Of a stretch of 64,000 nt of DNA, positions 1 through 8,937 are shown in pieces (position 1 is the first letter of the stretch; each line of letters opens with the position of its first letter). A program made the translations under genes and the position numbers. This DNA comes from Bacteroidota bacterium (GTDB taxonomy: Bacteria > Bacteroidota > Bacteroidia > Bacteroidales > Paludibacteraceae), in contig JAEWUM010000033.1 in assembly GCA_023459355.1 (NCBI GenBank), positions 80,803 through 144,802 on the forward strand, given 5' to 3'. The notes beneath the pieces were generated by a model that did no database searches, was not told where the DNA came from, and saw only the letters and a list, made by a program, of their open reading frames with translations.

Positions 1-264
1 GAACAATTCCGTAACGTCATCAAAAAAGAGCGTGCTATGGAATTGTGTTTTGAGGCCGTGCGTCGCTGGGACTTAATTCGATGGGGAGATTTTTATACCG
101 AAATGAGAAATATGCAATCCTATGTAAATCAGGACGGGTGGGGTAGCGGTTTTAAATATGCCGCCGACTATTATAACGTTTCTGAAGCATATAACTATTT
201 CCCGATTCCGGATATTGAAATGTCGGTAAACAAGCTTATTACAAGTAACAATACGGGTTGGTAA
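1..264 (+). CDS. SusD/RagB-family lipoprotein, C-terminal fragment
   Basis: The reading frame is open from the first base, so only the last 87 residues are present and the start lies upstream of the window. The segment KKERAMELCFEAVRRWDLIRWG is the conserved near-C-terminal helix of SusD-like proteins; the full-length SusD at 16612 has the matching ERGFELCYEGTRKYDLIRWG region. The tail with YFPIPDIEMSVN and the final NNTGW matches the usual SusD ending (PIP..E...N..L.QN.GY). SusD proteins are outer-membrane lipoproteins that cap a SusC transporter and bind glycan. This implies a second SusC/SusD pair just upstream, serving the PL8 lyase block that follows 6 bp later. Confidence 0.9.
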   Translation, partial: EQFRNVIKKERAMELCFEAVRRWDLIRWGDFYTEMRNMQSYVNQDGWGSGFKYAADYYNVSEAYNYFPIPDIEMSVNKLITSNNTGW

Positions 265-270
265 CAGCTT

Positions 271-1272
271 ATGATTAAAGTCATGAAAATTATGAAAACA
301 TATAAATTCATTTTTACAATCATTGCACTTCTGGGGCTTATTGCCTGTGAGGATGTGATGGAGCAAAAGGTCGATTTTGATGTGAAAGTGGCATCAGCAG
401 ATTATTTGCAGTTTACTGATACCGCCATTATAGCACCGGCTGGAAGCAAAATAACCTTTGATTTCGAAGGAGAACCGGATTTTATTTCTTTCTCCTACGA
501 ACGTTTTCTGCCAACCAATGCCACGCTGAAATTCTCTACACAAGCTGCTTGGGGAACCCACATCGAAAATACGCTTCAGGTATTTATTTCGGATAGTTTC
601 GATGGACTCTCATACAAACTGGTATATAATGCAGTTGATTCGGTTTATGTGCCGGAGTTTGATTTCAATAGTGATTCAACTAAAGTGTCGACACATAACT
701 GGACGAATATTTCTACACTAAGCAATTTACCAATTGCTGCCAATCAAAAGCGGGATGCGGTTATCCCCATCAATGAGTACAGAGGAAAAAATCTGGTCAT
801 CGCTTTCAGGTATAAAACCGAATATGCCCCCGATTGGCAACCTTTGTGGAGTATCACGGATTTATTAATTGAGAATACACGAATCACGGATGATTCTAAC
901 GTAAGCGCTTATCTGGCAGCGACCATGGGCTTCACTCCATTCGATATACTCAACAGGGCAAATCCCTATAGAAATGAGAGTGTTTCGGGTAGCTGGAGCA
1001 CCACCAATCCTGCTGCCATGCAAATCAGGCAAACAGCCCGCAATAACGCGCTGAATGAAGACTGGCTGATTTCCAAATCAATTGCAGTACCACTGGGACT
1101 TACTGAAAATTCTGATCCAACAGGAGTGAAAAACACAACCAAGTTGGTGGATAGTTATTCCTATATCTTTGATAATATCGGGGAATATGTGGTTAGTTTC
1201 AAAGCTTCCAATTATAATTACAAATTTCACGATTCAGTAACAAAAACGATCAGGCTAATTATAACCGAATAA
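271..1272 (+). CDS. DUF5017-like lipoprotein in the SusE position
   Basis: This 333-residue protein begins 6 bp after the SusD stop and has a lipobox (LLGLIAC, Cys26 from the first Met), so it is predicted to be lipid-anchored. Residues 40-75 (ITFDFEGEPDFISFSYERF) resemble the start of DUF5017 proteins, where a G.PD.I.F motif is typical. No catalytic motif is visible. The place directly after SusD is where SusE/SusF-type surface glycan-binding proteins are encoded, so a binding role is inferred. Alternative starts exist at 283 and 292; the Met at 292 gives a more standard signal peptide with the Cys at residue 19. Confidence 0.7.
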   Translation: MIKVMKIMKTYKFIFTIIALLGLIACEDVMEQKVDFDVKVASADYLQFTDTAIIAPAGSKITFDFEGEPDFISFSYERFLPTNATLKFSTQAAWGTHIENTLQVFISDSFDGLSYKLVYNAVDSVYVPEFDFNSDSTKVSTHNWTNISTLSNLPIAANQKRDAVIPINEYRGKNLVIAFRYKTEYAPDWQPLWSITDLLIENTRITDDSNVSAYLAATMGFTPFDILNRANPYRNESVSGSWSTTNPAAMQIRQTARNNALNEDWLISKSIAVPLGLTENSDPTGVKNTTKLVDSYSYIFDNIGEYVVSFKASNYNYKFHDSVTKTIRLIITE

Positions 1273-1287
1273 TTTATTTCAATTATC

Positions 1288-4200
1288 ATGAAGTTCAAAC
1301 TGTCTATATTCTTTTTATTGCTAATATCATTATCCTTATTTGCACAGCAATACAGCTTCGACTCGGGAACAGTTGCTCCATTTCAGCCTGCTGAATCGGG
1401 TAAATCTCAGTTGTCGATTGTAAATGTGCCCTACAAGGATGATAATGCTGCATTGAAGTGGAACTGGACAGCCCCGACTGCTATCGTAATTGATTATCAG
1501 GTTACACTTAAAAATTTCAGAGACGGTGTGATTTTCTGGGTGTACAATGAAGTTCCCCGGACAACTCCCCTTATTGGTGAGTTTAGGGATGCCTCGAACA
1601 ATGTCAGGTATACTTTCAACTTCGGGCTGAACTTCAAAGGATGGCGTATCTGTCGCATTGGCAGCCGCTATATGTCGGGCAACAAATCGGTAAGTACAAA
1701 TTTAAAATTGCATCTGCTAACTCCATCCGGTGTAAGTCAGGGTAGTTTGTTTATCGATCGATTCTCTTTTGTTGCAGATGTGAACTATCAGAATGCACCG
1801 GATGCACAACAACCAAATAATACCGAAGCGAACTACATCAATCACTGGAATTCTTTGTGGAAATGGGAAAGTGAACTGACCCATGATTTACCTTTACCGG
1901 CAGATTTGAATGGAACTCAACTTGCTTCTTTGCAAACAGTTGAACAGGGAATTGTTAAGAGGCTTCCGCAAGCAGCCAATACATCGGTTATTGCTAATGC
2001 AAAGGCTCAATTTATCAATTGCGGTATTCGTAAAGAAGGAAATTTTTGGGTAGGAACACCGCTCGTGGTTAAAGCTGATAAAACGGCATCCGATATCGCA
2101 TTTGCTGAACTCGGTTCGATGATGTACGGATTGGCGCTTGATGCTGTTTATAATGGCAACCAAACTTCAGCTCAACAATACATTGACTTATGGGATTTTG
2201 CCCATGATCAGGGTTTTACTTATGGAAGTGCCATGGGTAATAATCATCACTATGGTTATGAAACCAAACAGATATTTCTTTCAGCTTATTTGATGAGAGA
2301 AAGCTTGAAGTCGTCAGCAAGAATCAACGATGTGGCAGCTACGCTCTCTTTCTGGAGCGGACTTCCCGAAAGCAGACGTGTTTTTGATCAGACCCGTGAA
2401 GGAGTGGTGGATTCCTGGAATACTTTGTTATTTTCCCGGCTGATTTCAGCCATGTTGATACAGGATTTGCCACAGCGATACCGTGCTGTTCAGTCTTTGG
2501 TGCGTTGGGTGGATACTTCTCTGGCGTTTACGCCCGGGAATTTGGGCGGACTGAAACCGGATGGTACCATTTTTCATCATGCGGGACATTATCCGGCTTA
2601 TGGGATTGGTGGTTTTAGTGGATTGGGTGATTTTATATCCACCCTGCCCGGATCTGAATTCAATCTTACGATTTCAGCACGTCAAAATTTAGCTGAGGCT
2701 CTTTTTGCCATGTCACGTTATACGCATCTGACTGATTGGTCGATTGGCATGTCGGGTCGCCACCCGCATGATGGCGGTATGCCTGCCGGTGTTATTGAGT
2801 CATTTGGTCTGTTGTCCTTACTCGGAGGTGTGTATAATACAAATGAAAGCATTGATTCTAAATTAGCTGGTGAATACCTGCGTTTACTGACTGAGAATAC
2901 GGCGCTTAAACAACAATTGTCTTTATTTACTACAGCAGCTATGCCTTCAGGTTTCTATGTGTACAATCATGCTGCTGCCGGAGTGCATCGCTTTGGGAAT
3001 AATATGGTGACCATCAAAGGATATAACAGCGATGTGTGGGGTTCTGAAATATATACCAACGATAATCGTTACGGACGTTACCAGAGTTATGGCGCTGTGG
3101 AGATTTTCAATGAGGGTACCCCTGTCAGCAGGAGTAACAGTCGCTTTAATGAAGCCGGGTGGGATTGGAACCGCTTACCGGGGACAACAACAATTCACTT
3201 ACCGCTAAATTTGTTGGAAAGTCCGGTTACGTCCACCCTGATGGCACGTTCGAAGGAAGATTTTGCCGGGGCTTCTTCCTTGCTGGGTGAGTTTGGCGTG
3301 TTCGGTATGAAACTCAGGGAGGAGAACCTCATCAACAATACAAATTATACCCGCGATTTTCAGGCACGCAAATCAGTTTTTGCTTTCGGGAAAAGATTGG
3401 TCTGCATAGGTACCGGCATCAGTAATTCCAATGTGAATTATACCACAGAAACAACCTTGTATCAGCAAACGATCAATACAACTGCTGACAGGATGTCGGT
3501 TAATGGCACTTTTTATGATGCAACCGGTTATAGCTTCGATACGCAAACCCCTGTTTATTCGACCGTAGTAAGCGACCTGAGTGGAAATTATTATCGTGTG
3601 GCTTCACAAAGCAGGGTCATTATAGAAGGAAAAGAGCAGGTTTCCAGACACAATAAAACTCGTGCCGAAACTAAAGGAAATTTCCTCACGGCACGCATTG
3701 ATCATGGTAAAAACCCGGCCGATGCGGCTTATGAATACATGATCATGCTGAAACCAACACCTGCTGAACAAAGGAGGTGGAGTAATGATCCGGGGTACCG
3801 GGTTTTGCAGGCCGACAATCAGGCGCATGTGTTACACGATACCATCAGTGGAGTAAGGGCTTATGTCAGTTTTGAGGCGGCATCTTTTAGCTCAGGATTA
3901 GTCCGCGGAGTTGATGCAGAAACATTGTTGATGTATAAATATCAGGATGATAGTAATATTACATTAAGTGTTTGTGACCCCTCCCTTAGGTTGCCGGTAA
4001 AAACAAATAACAGTGACAATACTACATTGAATGGGGTTCCTGTTACACGCGAGATACTGCTGGATGGCAGCTGGCAGTTGAAACAGGCTAATTCAAAAGT
4101 CAATGTGTCACAACAAAATAATCAGACCGTACTGTCGGTGACTTGCCAATTCGGAATTCCGGTTGAATTTGAATTGAAAAAACTGGAAACATCAGTTAAA

Positions 4201-4422
4201 AATATATTTAACAGCGATTTGAAAATAGTTACCCGTGACAACCACATTGAAATCAATGGACTGACAGCTGCTGTATCTGTATTCGATGTCACAGGTAAAT
4301 TACTGGCTTTTAAAAGTAATTTATCAGAAAAAAAAACATTCTTTCTGAATGAAGGGAAATTATATATGTTGCTGGCTTACCTGCCCGATAACAGTATGTT
4401 AACCCATAAAATTTATTTGTAA
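1288..4422 (+). CDS. PL8 chondroitin sulfate ABC lyase-like enzyme with T9SS sorting domain
   Basis: This 1044-residue protein is predicted to cleave chondroitin/dermatan sulfate or hyaluronan by beta-elimination. It has a signal peptide ending near LFAQ, an N-terminal galactose-binding-like lyase domain (about 20-165), an alpha/alpha-toroid (about 180-530), then PL8 beta-sandwich domains. From memory it aligns well with Proteus vulgaris chondroitinase ABC I, and all four catalytic residues are present: His431 and Tyr438 (FHHAGHYPAYG), Arg491 (SGRHP) and Glu587 (WGSEIY). NRYGRYQSYG and GWDWNRLPGTTT are further family hallmarks. The last 70 residues (VSVFDVTGKLLA, ending KIYL) look like a T9SS type A sorting domain, so surface or secreted localisation is inferred. 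It is the first of three consecutive PL8 genes in the left block. Subfamily and exact substrate cannot be fixed by eye. Confidence 0.9.
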   Translation: MKFKLSIFFLLLISLSLFAQQYSFDSGTVAPFQPAESGKSQLSIVNVPYKDDNAALKWNWTAPTAIVIDYQVTLKNFRDGVIFWVYNEVPRTTPLIGEFRDASNNVRYTFNFGLNFKGWRICRIGSRYMSGNKSVSTNLKLHLLTPSGVSQGSLFIDRFSFVADVNYQNAPDAQQPNNTEANYINHWNSLWKWESELTHDLPLPADLNGTQLASLQTVEQGIVKRLPQAANTSVIANAKAQFINCGIRKEGNFWVGTPLVVKADKTASDIAFAELGSMMYGLALDAVYNGNQTSAQQYIDLWDFAHDQGFTYGSAMGNNHHYGYETKQIFLSAYLMRESLKSSARINDVAATLSFWSGLPESRRVFDQTREGVVDSWNTLLFSRLISAMLIQDLPQRYRAVQSLVRWVDTSLAFTPGNLGGLKPDGTIFHHAGHYPAYGIGGFSGLGDFISTLPGSEFNLTISARQNLAEALFAMSRYTHLTDWSIGMSGRHPHDGGMPAGVIESFGLLSLLGGVYNTNESIDSKLAGEYLRLLTENTALKQQLSLFTTAAMPSGFYVYNHAAAGVHRFGNNMVTIKGYNSDVWGSEIYTNDNRYGRYQSYGAVEIFNEGTPVSRSNSRFNEAGWDWNRLPGTTTIHLPLNLLESPVTSTLMARSKEDFAGASSLLGEFGVFGMKLREENLINNTNYTRDFQARKSVFAFGKRLVCIGTGISNSNVNYTTETTLYQQTINTTADRMSVNGTFYDATGYSFDTQTPVYSTVVSDLSGNYYRVASQSRVIIEGKEQVSRHNKTRAETKGNFLTARIDHGKNPADAAYEYMIMLKPTPAEQRRWSNDPGYRVLQADNQAHVLHDTISGVRAYVSFEAASFSSGLVRGVDAETLLMYKYQDDSNITLSVCDPSLRLPVKTNNSDNTTLNGVPVTREILLDGSWQLKQANSKVNVSQQNNQTVLSVTCQFGIPVEFELKKLETSVKNIFNSDLKIVTRDNHIEINGLTAAVSVFDVTGKLLAFKSNLSEKKTFFLNEGKLYMLLAYLPDNSMLTHKIYL

Positions 4423-4440
4423 ACAGGAAAAATACGATTC

Positions 4441-7400
4441 ATGTTAAAAAGAAAAACCATATACCTGCTTGTATCACTGTTGGCTTTTTCAGCATTAACA
4501 GCACAAACATTCAATTTTGAGGAAACAACTGTTCCTTCGGGATGGACAGCCGTCAGTGGTGGAAGTTTAACCCTTTCTACTGAACACTATAAGGAAGGTG
4601 TCCGGAGTTTGTGTTGGGAAGCCACCGGTGCAGCCATGTTGACGGTTACTTTTACTGCTTACACGGCATCAACCGGTAATTCGGCTTATCTTCAGATTTA
4701 TACGCCACAGATAACAAACGATACGTTGATAGTTGAATTTTTGAACAGCAGTAATGTACGTCGTACAGCTAATTATTTGTTGAACTACAAAGGATGGCGT
4801 GAATTCAACAGGGCATATACCGAATATGTAAGCAGTATTTCATTTACAGTGACGTCAGTACGTATGACACTGAAACCGGCATCAGCAGGAAACCGGAAAA
4901 TATATTTTGATCAGATAAATTTCAATCAAAGTACGGCTGCTACGCGTATTATGGGCAGTCAATGGTTGATTGATAAACAGTTTCTCACGGCTAACAGCGA
5001 TCAGTTAAAACTATTTGCTAATCCGATAGATATATCAGTGGTAAGTCCGAATGCAGGGGAATTGACAGCGCTGACCACACTGAGAAATGAACTGAAACGA
5101 ACTCCTGCACCGGGAACTACCACCAACCTGAATCTGGCCAAAAGCTTTGCTACAGGTATGAATATCACACGTAATCCCGATGGAACCGTGCGTGGTAATA
5201 TCGTGGATATGTCGGCTACTGCACTTACTACGTCGGTAGTAACAGATTATGTAACTAAGTTGGAAATATTGGCTGCTGAAGGTTTGAAAGATACTCCGAC
5301 ACTGACTTTGTTTCGCGATTTACTCGATCATTTGATGGATCAGGGCTTCGCAGAAGGTGTCAGTTTTTCGATTCGTTCAAATGATTATACGGCTTCCCGA
5401 AATATCCCTTCGAAATTGTTAAACCTGCTTCCTGCCTGCACGCCTGAGCAACAGGAGGAGGTGTTGAAGCTTGTTCGCTGGATTTCATATTATGGGATGA
5501 TGTATGAACCTGTCAATACATACCTTCAGTCACTAAATTCAGATGTATTATACCTTTATCTGCCTCACATGATGGGCGTTGCGCTTTTTCAGCAGGATGA
5601 TGCAGTGGCGGTACGCGAACTGAAAGCTTTCAAAAGATTTTTAGAAAGAAATACGGAGTATGTGCCGGGTGGTGGAGATGTGTTGAAGCCTGACGGAACC
5701 GGTTTTCACCACGCGACGCATTACAATAACTACATGTACTCTTATCAAACCTGGGCGGAATATATCATTTACCTGAAAGGTTCTCCTTTCAGAATTAATC
5801 AATCTGCCTACGAAAGATTCAAAAAAGCCGTGTTAGCCAAATATACCATGGCTACACTGGATTTGAATAATACCCGTCATTATGCCAACACGCTGGCAGG
5901 CAGAAATCCATTCGCATCGGGATTGCAGCTTTATTTTTCACGTACTCTTTTCGAAAGTCTTATAGAGACGGGTGGTGATATTTTGGGTACAGCGATTGAT
6001 GAGGATTTGGCAGCTTCATATAATTTCTTCTTTAAATCAACAAAATACAGTGTTCCTCAAAAAAGTTACGAAGGTTTTCACCAGTTTAATTACAGTCCGA
6101 TGGGAATTTACCGAAAGGCTAACTGGGTAGCTACTATGCGTGCCCCGACAACCAAATTCTGGAGTGCTGAAATATACAGTGGAGAAAACCGTTTCGGTCG
6201 CTATCAGGGGCATGGTGCATTAGAAATTACCTACAGTGGCACTGTGGCAAACAGCGGCTATCCCGGCAATGGCACCGGTGGTGGCTGGGATTGGAATGTA
6301 GTGCCTGGAACAACCACAGTGCATTACACTTCCTGGCAGGAAATGATGCCGAATAAAAATACAACCGACCGTTTCGACCAATATACCAAAACAAAAAACT
6401 TTTCCGGTGCTTTGTCATGGGGAGATTGTGGCATCTTTGCGACAGATTTCGATCAGGGTGATACCTGGGGAAGTCAGCGCTTTACGCCGACCAATCTGAC
6501 ATTTAAAAAGTCCATGTATGCTTTTGATAATATGATTATCAGCCTCGGAAGTAATATCAGTTCGTCGGGGACATACAGTACTTCAATGATAACTGCGACC
6601 AACTTGTTCCAAAACCTGATTTCATCGGCAAGCAGTGCCATGATACTAAATGGCGCTGAGATTGCTCGTCCGAATACAATTACCCTGCCATCGGGACAGG
6701 ATAACTGGATGCTTACGCCACAAGGAACCGGATATTTCATTCCGCAGGGAAATGATGAAATCAAATTAATTCACGACACACAAAAGTCGCCTTACGAAAC
6801 CGGAAGCGACTACGCATCGCCTGTAACATCTGCCAATGCTGCGAAAGCTTATATCAATCATGGTGTAAAACCTGCCGGCAAAAAGTACAACTTTGTTGTT
6901 ATACCGGGTACTACCAGTGCAGAGATGCAGAATCTATCGGCTCAAATGGCAAACAATGGTGGATCTGTTTACCAAATTCACAAACAGGATCAATATCTGC
7001 ATGCGCTGACTTACTTACCCAAAAATATAACAGCATACACCTTTTTCGGGGCAAGTTTTAACCTGACATTCGGTTTGGTAAAATCTTCTACGGGCGAACA
7101 TCTTTTGATGCACCGTCCTGATGAAGTAACCGGTCGTCAGTATTTTGCTGCTTCAAATCCCAATCTGAAACCGGTAAATGATGCGGTTTACGGATGGAAA
7201 TCATCCGCTTCTCAGGCCACACTGACTATTTCGGGAGAATGGCTGCCGTTGCAGGAGTCTGATGGTGTGCAGTTTCATGCTCCATCTAACGGAGAAACAC
7301 AGCTTACACTGACTTTCAACGATGGCGAACCGCTTTATTTTGCACTGAAACGACCGGATGATACAGGATTGGATCTCACTACCCAAAACGATTGGATCCG

Positions 7401-7626
7401 GTTTGGACGGAATAATAATTATTTATGGCTGATTCCTTCAGCAGATTTGGGTGCGGATACCATTGTCACCATTTATTCCTCGGTTGGAGAAATTATGTAC
7501 CAAAGGAATATCAATACAGGCAGAGAACCTTATGCCATTCCCGTCTCGGATCTTGGAAAAGGAATGTATGTCTGTAAAGTTCAGGTGCCGGGAAACAAAA
7601 CAGCAACATTTAAATGGGTAAAATAA
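4441..7626 (+). CDS. PL8 family polysaccharide lyase with T9SS sorting domain
   Basis: This 1061-residue paralogue of the preceding gene starts 18 bp after it. It has a signal peptide ending near LTAQ, the same N-terminal galactose-binding-like domain (FNFEETTVPSGW), the alpha-helical toroid and the C-terminal beta domains. Catalytic residues are retained: His424 and Tyr431 (FHHATHYNNY), Arg488 (AGRNP) and Glu577 (WSAEIY). FGRYQGHGALE and GWDWNVVPGTTT are conserved. The residues between His and Tyr and around Arg differ from the chondroitinase-like neighbour (HYNNY against HYPAY; GRNP against GRHP), so its specificity probably differs, for example in sulfation pattern or hexuronate epimer. 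The final 65 residues (VTIYSSVGEIMYQ, GKGMYVCKV, ending FKWVK) form a T9SS type A tail. Confidence 0.88.
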   Translation: MLKRKTIYLLVSLLAFSALTAQTFNFEETTVPSGWTAVSGGSLTLSTEHYKEGVRSLCWEATGAAMLTVTFTAYTASTGNSAYLQIYTPQITNDTLIVEFLNSSNVRRTANYLLNYKGWREFNRAYTEYVSSISFTVTSVRMTLKPASAGNRKIYFDQINFNQSTAATRIMGSQWLIDKQFLTANSDQLKLFANPIDISVVSPNAGELTALTTLRNELKRTPAPGTTTNLNLAKSFATGMNITRNPDGTVRGNIVDMSATALTTSVVTDYVTKLEILAAEGLKDTPTLTLFRDLLDHLMDQGFAEGVSFSIRSNDYTASRNIPSKLLNLLPACTPEQQEEVLKLVRWISYYGMMYEPVNTYLQSLNSDVLYLYLPHMMGVALFQQDDAVAVRELKAFKRFLERNTEYVPGGGDVLKPDGTGFHHATHYNNYMYSYQTWAEYIIYLKGSPFRINQSAYERFKKAVLAKYTMATLDLNNTRHYANTLAGRNPFASGLQLYFSRTLFESLIETGGDILGTAIDEDLAASYNFFFKSTKYSVPQKSYEGFHQFNYSPMGIYRKANWVATMRAPTTKFWSAEIYSGENRFGRYQGHGALEITYSGTVANSGYPGNGTGGGWDWNVVPGTTTVHYTSWQEMMPNKNTTDRFDQYTKTKNFSGALSWGDCGIFATDFDQGDTWGSQRFTPTNLTFKKSMYAFDNMIISLGSNISSSGTYSTSMITATNLFQNLISSASSAMILNGAEIARPNTITLPSGQDNWMLTPQGTGYFIPQGNDEIKLIHDTQKSPYETGSDYASPVTSANAAKAYINHGVKPAGKKYNFVVIPGTTSAEMQNLSAQMANNGGSVYQIHKQDQYLHALTYLPKNITAYTFFGASFNLTFGLVKSSTGEHLLMHRPDEVTGRQYFAASNPNLKPVNDAVYGWKSSASQATLTISGEWLPLQESDGVQFHAPSNGETQLTLTFNDGEPLYFALKRPDDTGLDLTTQNDWIRFGRNNNYLWLIPSADLGADTIVTIYSSVGEIMYQRNINTGREPYAIPVSDLGKGMYVCKVQVPGNKTATFKWVK

Positions 7627-7654
7627 AATTGAATAACAATAATTAATTAAACAT

Positions 7655-8854
7655 ATGAAACAGGGTTTATTGACTTTAGGTCTCGGAGTAATGCTATTCA
7701 GTGCTTGTCATAAGCAGGATGCAGGATGTAATCAGGACAACATCATCGGTGATAATGTTAAATTTGCGACACAACAGATTGGTCGGCAGGTAGAAATCAT
7801 TGAAGAGAGCGGTAAAATTTTAAATCCCCGCACGATTAAATGTGATAAAATTCAGTATGTACCTATTGAAGACTGGACCAGTGGTTTTTTCCCGGGCACC
7901 ATGTGGTATATGTATCAACTGACAGGAGATGAGAAATGGAAGAATCTGGGTGTTAAATATACGGAAGACCTCGATTCGGTTAAATACCTGACCTGGCATC
8001 ACGATGTAGGATTTATGATTAACACCAGTTTTGGAAATGCATACCGCATAACAAAAAATGATGCATACAAGGATGTGATTGTGGAGGCGGCAAAATCGCT
8101 TTCAACCCGTTTCCGCCCGATACCCGGAGTTATTCAGTCCTGGGATGAAGACCGCGGATGGCAGGGTACCCGTGGTTGGATGTGTCCGGTGATTATCGAT
8201 AATATGATGAACCTGGAACTTTTATTTGAAGCTACCCGCATTTCCGGAGATTCTTCTTTCTTTCGAATGGCAGTAAGTCACGCTGATGTAACACTTGAAA
8301 ATCATTTCAGAAGTGATTATAGTTGTTACCATGTGATTGATTATGACAAAATTAAAGGTGGAGTCCGTCATAAACACACTGCGCAGGGATATGCCCACGA
8401 ATCAGCATGGGCGAGGGGACAGGCATGGGCAATTTATGGATTTGCCGTTTGTTATCGTGAAACAAAAGATCCACGTTATCTGGCGCTTACGGATAATATT
8501 TATAAATACTTGTTCACACACAAAAACATGCCTGAAGATTTGATTCCGTATTGGGATTTCGATGCCCCCAATATTCCTAATGAACCTCGTGATGCTTCAG
8601 CAGCTGCCGTTATCGCTTCTGCCTTGTACGAATTAAGTGCTTATGATCGTCCTGAATATAAAAAGACTGCTGATAAAATCATAGCATCCTTATCATCACC
8701 TGCTTATCGTGCTATAATTGGTACAAATGGAAATTTCCTGCTGATGCACTCAGTGGGCAGCATTCCACACGGACACGAAATCGATGTGCCACTCAATTAT
8801 GCCGATTATTATTTCTTAGAAGCGCTGCTCCGTAAACAAACAATCGAAAAATAG
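7655..8854 (+). CDS. GH88 unsaturated glucuronyl hydrolase, lipoprotein
   Basis: This 399-residue enzyme is predicted to remove the 4,5-unsaturated uronic acid left at the non-reducing end by the PL8 and heparinase lyases. The N-terminus is lipoprotein-like (LFSACHK), suggesting a membrane-anchored, probably periplasmic location. Family signatures are DWTSGFFPGTMWYMY, HHDVGFM with Asp117, IDNMMNLE with Asp182, ESAWARGQAW and PRDASAAA. Asp117 and Asp182 correspond to the catalytic pair Asp88/Asp149 of the Bacillus sp. GL1 enzyme. Length is normal for the family. It ends the run of close-packed genes from the SusD; a repeat hairpin separates it from the next PL8 gene. Confidence 0.92.
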   Translation: MKQGLLTLGLGVMLFSACHKQDAGCNQDNIIGDNVKFATQQIGRQVEIIEESGKILNPRTIKCDKIQYVPIEDWTSGFFPGTMWYMYQLTGDEKWKNLGVKYTEDLDSVKYLTWHHDVGFMINTSFGNAYRITKNDAYKDVIVEAAKSLSTRFRPIPGVIQSWDEDRGWQGTRGWMCPVIIDNMMNLELLFEATRISGDSSFFRMAVSHADVTLENHFRSDYSCYHVIDYDKIKGGVRHKHTAQGYAHESAWARGQAWAIYGFAVCYRETKDPRYLALTDNIYKYLFTHKNMPEDLIPYWDFDAPNIPNEPRDASAAAVIASALYELSAYDRPEYKKTADKIIASLSSPAYRAIIGTNGNFLLMHSVGSIPHGHEIDVPLNYADYYFLEALLRKQTIEK

Positions 8855-8934
8855 TGGTTAGTTGATAGTGGTTAGTGGTTAATTATTACTATCCACTAAC
8901 CACTGACCACTAACCACTAACCACTAACCACTAA
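8852..8934. repeat. GTGGTTA/CCACTAA short repeats forming an imperfect hairpin
   Basis: Between the GH88 stop and the next start codon, about 4 units related to GTGGTTA are followed by an AT-rich loop and about 6 units related to CCACTAA. The two arms can pair over about 25 bp with 3 mismatches, and the right arm ends 3 bp before the ATG at 8938. It is not followed by a T-tract. A related, more perfect copy lies at 62353-62390. It may attenuate or process the transcript, or simply be a mobile or slippage-expanded repeat. Confidence 0.8.
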
Positions 8935-8937
8935 ATA

